From Bacteroidales bacterium (GTDB lineage: Bacteria; Bacteroidota; Bacteroidia; Bacteroidales; F082), in assembly GCA_017428285.1 (NCBI GenBank), contig JAFRRE010000180.1, positions 1 to 22,759 of the forward strand: a stretch of 22,759 bases of DNA, written 5' to 3'. A program made the translations under genes and the position numbers. The notes beneath the pieces were generated by a model. That model searched no databases. It was not told the origin of the DNA and saw only the letters and a program-made list of their open reading frames with translations. Below, in pieces: positions 21,507 to 22,759 of this stretch (position 1 is the first letter of the stretch; each line of letters opens with the position of its first letter).

Positions 21507-21640
21507 ATTACAATTCAAGGACAGGAGATTTTGAAGGTATTGGTGGCGGCGATAGTAACGGCCCTGGATGCTTCACTATTGCAGCCATCGTGTTTGGCGT
21601 AATTGCCATCTTTAGCTTGATTATGTCGTTGATCTCCTGA
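21503..21640 (+). CDS. 45-residue membrane peptide with the YN-x-RTGDFE motif
   Basis: ATG 21503 overlaps the E1 stop (ATGA). The sequence is MNYNSRTGDFEGIGGGDSNG followed by a single hydrophobic helix (CFTIAAIVFGVIAIFSLIMSLIS). The motif Y3-N4-x-R-T-G-D-F-E11 leads directly to a Gly-rich linker, then the membrane anchor. The arrangement puts the motif in the cytosol near the membrane (N-terminus in is likely because the anchor lacks positive residues after it, but this is not firm). Last gene of the cluster, followed by a new promoter region. Confidence 0.7.
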   Translation: MNYNSRTGDFEGIGGGDSNGPGCFTIAAIVFGVIAIFSLIMSLIS

Positions 21641-21672
21641 TTTTGCATACAAAACGTATTGTAATTTGTCCT

Positions 21673-21713
21673 GAAAAGTACCGCTTTAGGTATTCTCTAA
21701 TTTGTTATTTTTG
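21673..21713 (+). promoter_or_regulatory. GAAAAGTACC element and -7 box ahead of the Sel1-repeat gene
   Basis: GAAAAGTACC (21673-21682), 23 bases, then TATTTTTG (21706-21713). The same element and spacing precede the ubiquitin-like locus at 17028-17068. Here AGTACC and GGTATT (six bases apart) form a partial inverted repeat, as in a dimeric operator. The start codon is 11-24 bases downstream. Confidence 0.6.
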
Positions 21714-21736
21714 CGGTGTAGAATGTGCCGCAAAAA

Positions 21737-22405
21737 ATGGAAATGCCCAACCCCAACATCACCCCAGAAGGGAACTTCATCCTTACGTATTTTCCAAATA
21801 CTGAACCGCATACGCCCTTGGAAGAAGCAATCCAATTCCTGTACGACAGTTATAACCATAAAGGAGAATTCACTATGCGGTCTCCCTTGGTGAAAGATCA
21901 GCTGACGGACAAGATCAATAATGTGTTGCTGCTCGCTTGTGAGGAAGGCAACCAGGATGCCATCCATTGGATGTTTGTCGCATACGCTAATGGATTGGGC
22001 GTGGAGCAGGACGAGGACAAGGCTTTGGAATATCTGAAGATTCTGGCGGAATACGGCTACCCTGACATGCAATGCGAATTGGGGAAGTGGTATGAAACCG
22101 TTGACTGGGGCACCCGTAAAGAGGAAATGAACCGTGAAGAGGTCAAATGGTTTGCGAAAGCGGCAGAACAGGGAAATGTTGAAGCGATGTACTGTTTGGG
22201 TGAATGCTATCGTGACGGTTCCGGCGTGGACGAGGATCAAAAGAAAGCCGTTGAATGGTTCACGAAAGCGGCGGAGCAAGGCCATGAGGAAGCCAAGGCT
22301 GAATTAGAATTCTACAATAGGAGAGAAAGCGAGAAGGCATTCGAGGAAGATGGATTTTTACCTTATTCGATGGTCGGGTTACAAAATGAGGATGTGCCAT
22401 TTTAA
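21737..22405 (+). CDS. Sel1-like repeat protein
   Basis: 222 residues from ATG 21737; an in-frame GTG at 21725 would add four residues. The protein has about three Sel1-like repeats (TPR-like pairs of helices of about 36 residues), for example AIHWMFVAYANGLGVEQDEDKALEYLKILAEYG and EAMYCLGECYRDGSGVDEDQKKAVEWFTKAAEQGHEEAKAEL. The N-terminal 70 and C-terminal 25 residues are unique. Sel1-repeat proteins usually scaffold protein complexes. No signal peptide, so cytosolic. Shares its upstream element with the ubiquitin-like locus, so it may be part of the same regulon. Followed after 36 bases by a second Sel1-repeat gene. Confidence 0.88.
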   Translation: MEMPNPNITPEGNFILTYFPNTEPHTPLEEAIQFLYDSYNHKGEFTMRSPLVKDQLTDKINNVLLLACEEGNQDAIHWMFVAYANGLGVEQDEDKALEYLKILAEYGYPDMQCELGKWYETVDWGTRKEEMNREEVKWFAKAAEQGNVEAMYCLGECYRDGSGVDEDQKKAVEWFTKAAEQGHEEAKAELEFYNRRESEKAFEEDGFLPYSMVGLQNEDVPF

Positions 22406-22441
22406 CAACAGAATATCAATCAATTAAAAGGATAAACCACT

Positions 22442-22759
22442 GTGGAAGCAAACGAAGCAATAGACCAAAAAGCGAAAGCCAAACAACTTGTGAAACAAGG
22501 GTATCATCTGTGTCAGCGTGGAAATTACCCCGATGGAGCCAAATACTTTAAGGAAGCGGCTGCCTTGGGCGATTTGGAAGCGGTTTATGGTTTGGCCTTT
22601 TTGTACTATGAAGGCAAAGGCGTTGAGAAAGACCTTGCGGAAGCAACCAGATGTTTCGAGACCTTGGCAAATCAGGAGTGTGATTTTCGTGAAGTTTCCA
22701 AACTGCGGCTTGCCAAACTGGCCAACATCTCTTCGGGCGAAGGCATTGGGATTGTAGAG
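22442..22759 (+). CDS. Second Sel1-like repeat protein (partial, runs off the window)
   Basis: A frame from GTG 22442 is open to the last base, 106 codons. It includes AKAKQLVKQGYHLCQRGNYPDGAKYFKEAAALGDLEAVYGLAFLYYEGKGVEKDLAEATRCFETLA, a clear Sel1-like repeat after a TPR-like pair. A GTG start fits the local pattern, but an earlier or later start cannot be excluded because the upstream bases give no ATG in frame nearby. Probably co-transcribed with the preceding gene, of which it is a paralogue. Confidence 0.82.
   Translation, partial: MEANEAIDQKAKAKQLVKQGYHLCQRGNYPDGAKYFKEAAALGDLEAVYGLAFLYYEGKGVEKDLAEATRCFETLANQECDFREVSKLRLAKLANISSGEGIGIVE

Overview
The window looks like a chromosomal segment of a Bacteroidota bacterium, probably Bacteroidales. 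The clues are -7 boxes of the form TANNTTTG with a TTG/TTTG element about 20 bases upstream, starts without Shine-Dalgarno sequences, type IX secretion (T9SS) C-terminal sorting domains, a DUF3244-like secreted protein, a Mrp protein of the Bacteroidota type without a CxxC pair, and a long single-chain PurL. No rRNA, tRNA, CRISPR array or complete insertion sequence was recognised.

Layout. 1-136 holds the tail of an unidentified ORF and a short palindrome that might be an IS end. 250-3650 is a probable operon for exported proteins: a DUF3244-like protein, a lipoprotein and an M28 metallopeptidase with a T9SS tail, closed by a terminator. 3829-4261 is an overlapping pair of small genes, the second resembling DUF6169. 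4328-5901 encodes an MntP-like membrane protein without its aspartates and a secreted endonuclease I. 5951-13395 is mostly core metabolism: purL, mrp, an Nfu-type Fe-S scaffold, an unknown exported protein, a PduO-type cobalamin adenosyltransferase and a DUF2795 protein with its own promoter and terminator.

13717-15679 lies on the minus strand: an HEPN/nucleotidyltransferase pair, a calcineurin-like phosphoesterase whose last codons sit inside a terminator-like hairpin, and a conserved Bacteroidales hypothetical gene that diverges from a transmembrane Ser/Thr kinase (15760-17001).

17002-22759 is the most interesting part. A promoter region and a long hairpin RNA candidate precede an apparently co-transcribed run of ten genes, most of them very small (17431-21640). 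Its core is a JAMM/JAB peptidase with a possible E2/RWD-like C-terminal half, an E2-like protein with a candidate catalytic cysteine, and a ThiF/E1-like adenylating enzyme with a four-cysteine zinc site. Around them are a possible PH-like protein and six other small ORFs. Three of the small proteins, clustered around the E1 gene, share the motif [Y/F]Nxx-T-G-[D/E]-F-E, which in the third is directly followed by a Gly-rich linker and a membrane helix. No classical ubiquitin-like protein ending in Gly-Gly was found. Three of the first small ORFs have related leader sequences. The upstream element GAAAAGTACC, 23 bases before a -7 box, occurs both ahead of this locus and ahead of the following Sel1-repeat genes, suggesting common control. 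I infer a ubiquitin-like conjugation or deconjugation system with non-canonical substrates; this is the main candidate for an undescribed system.
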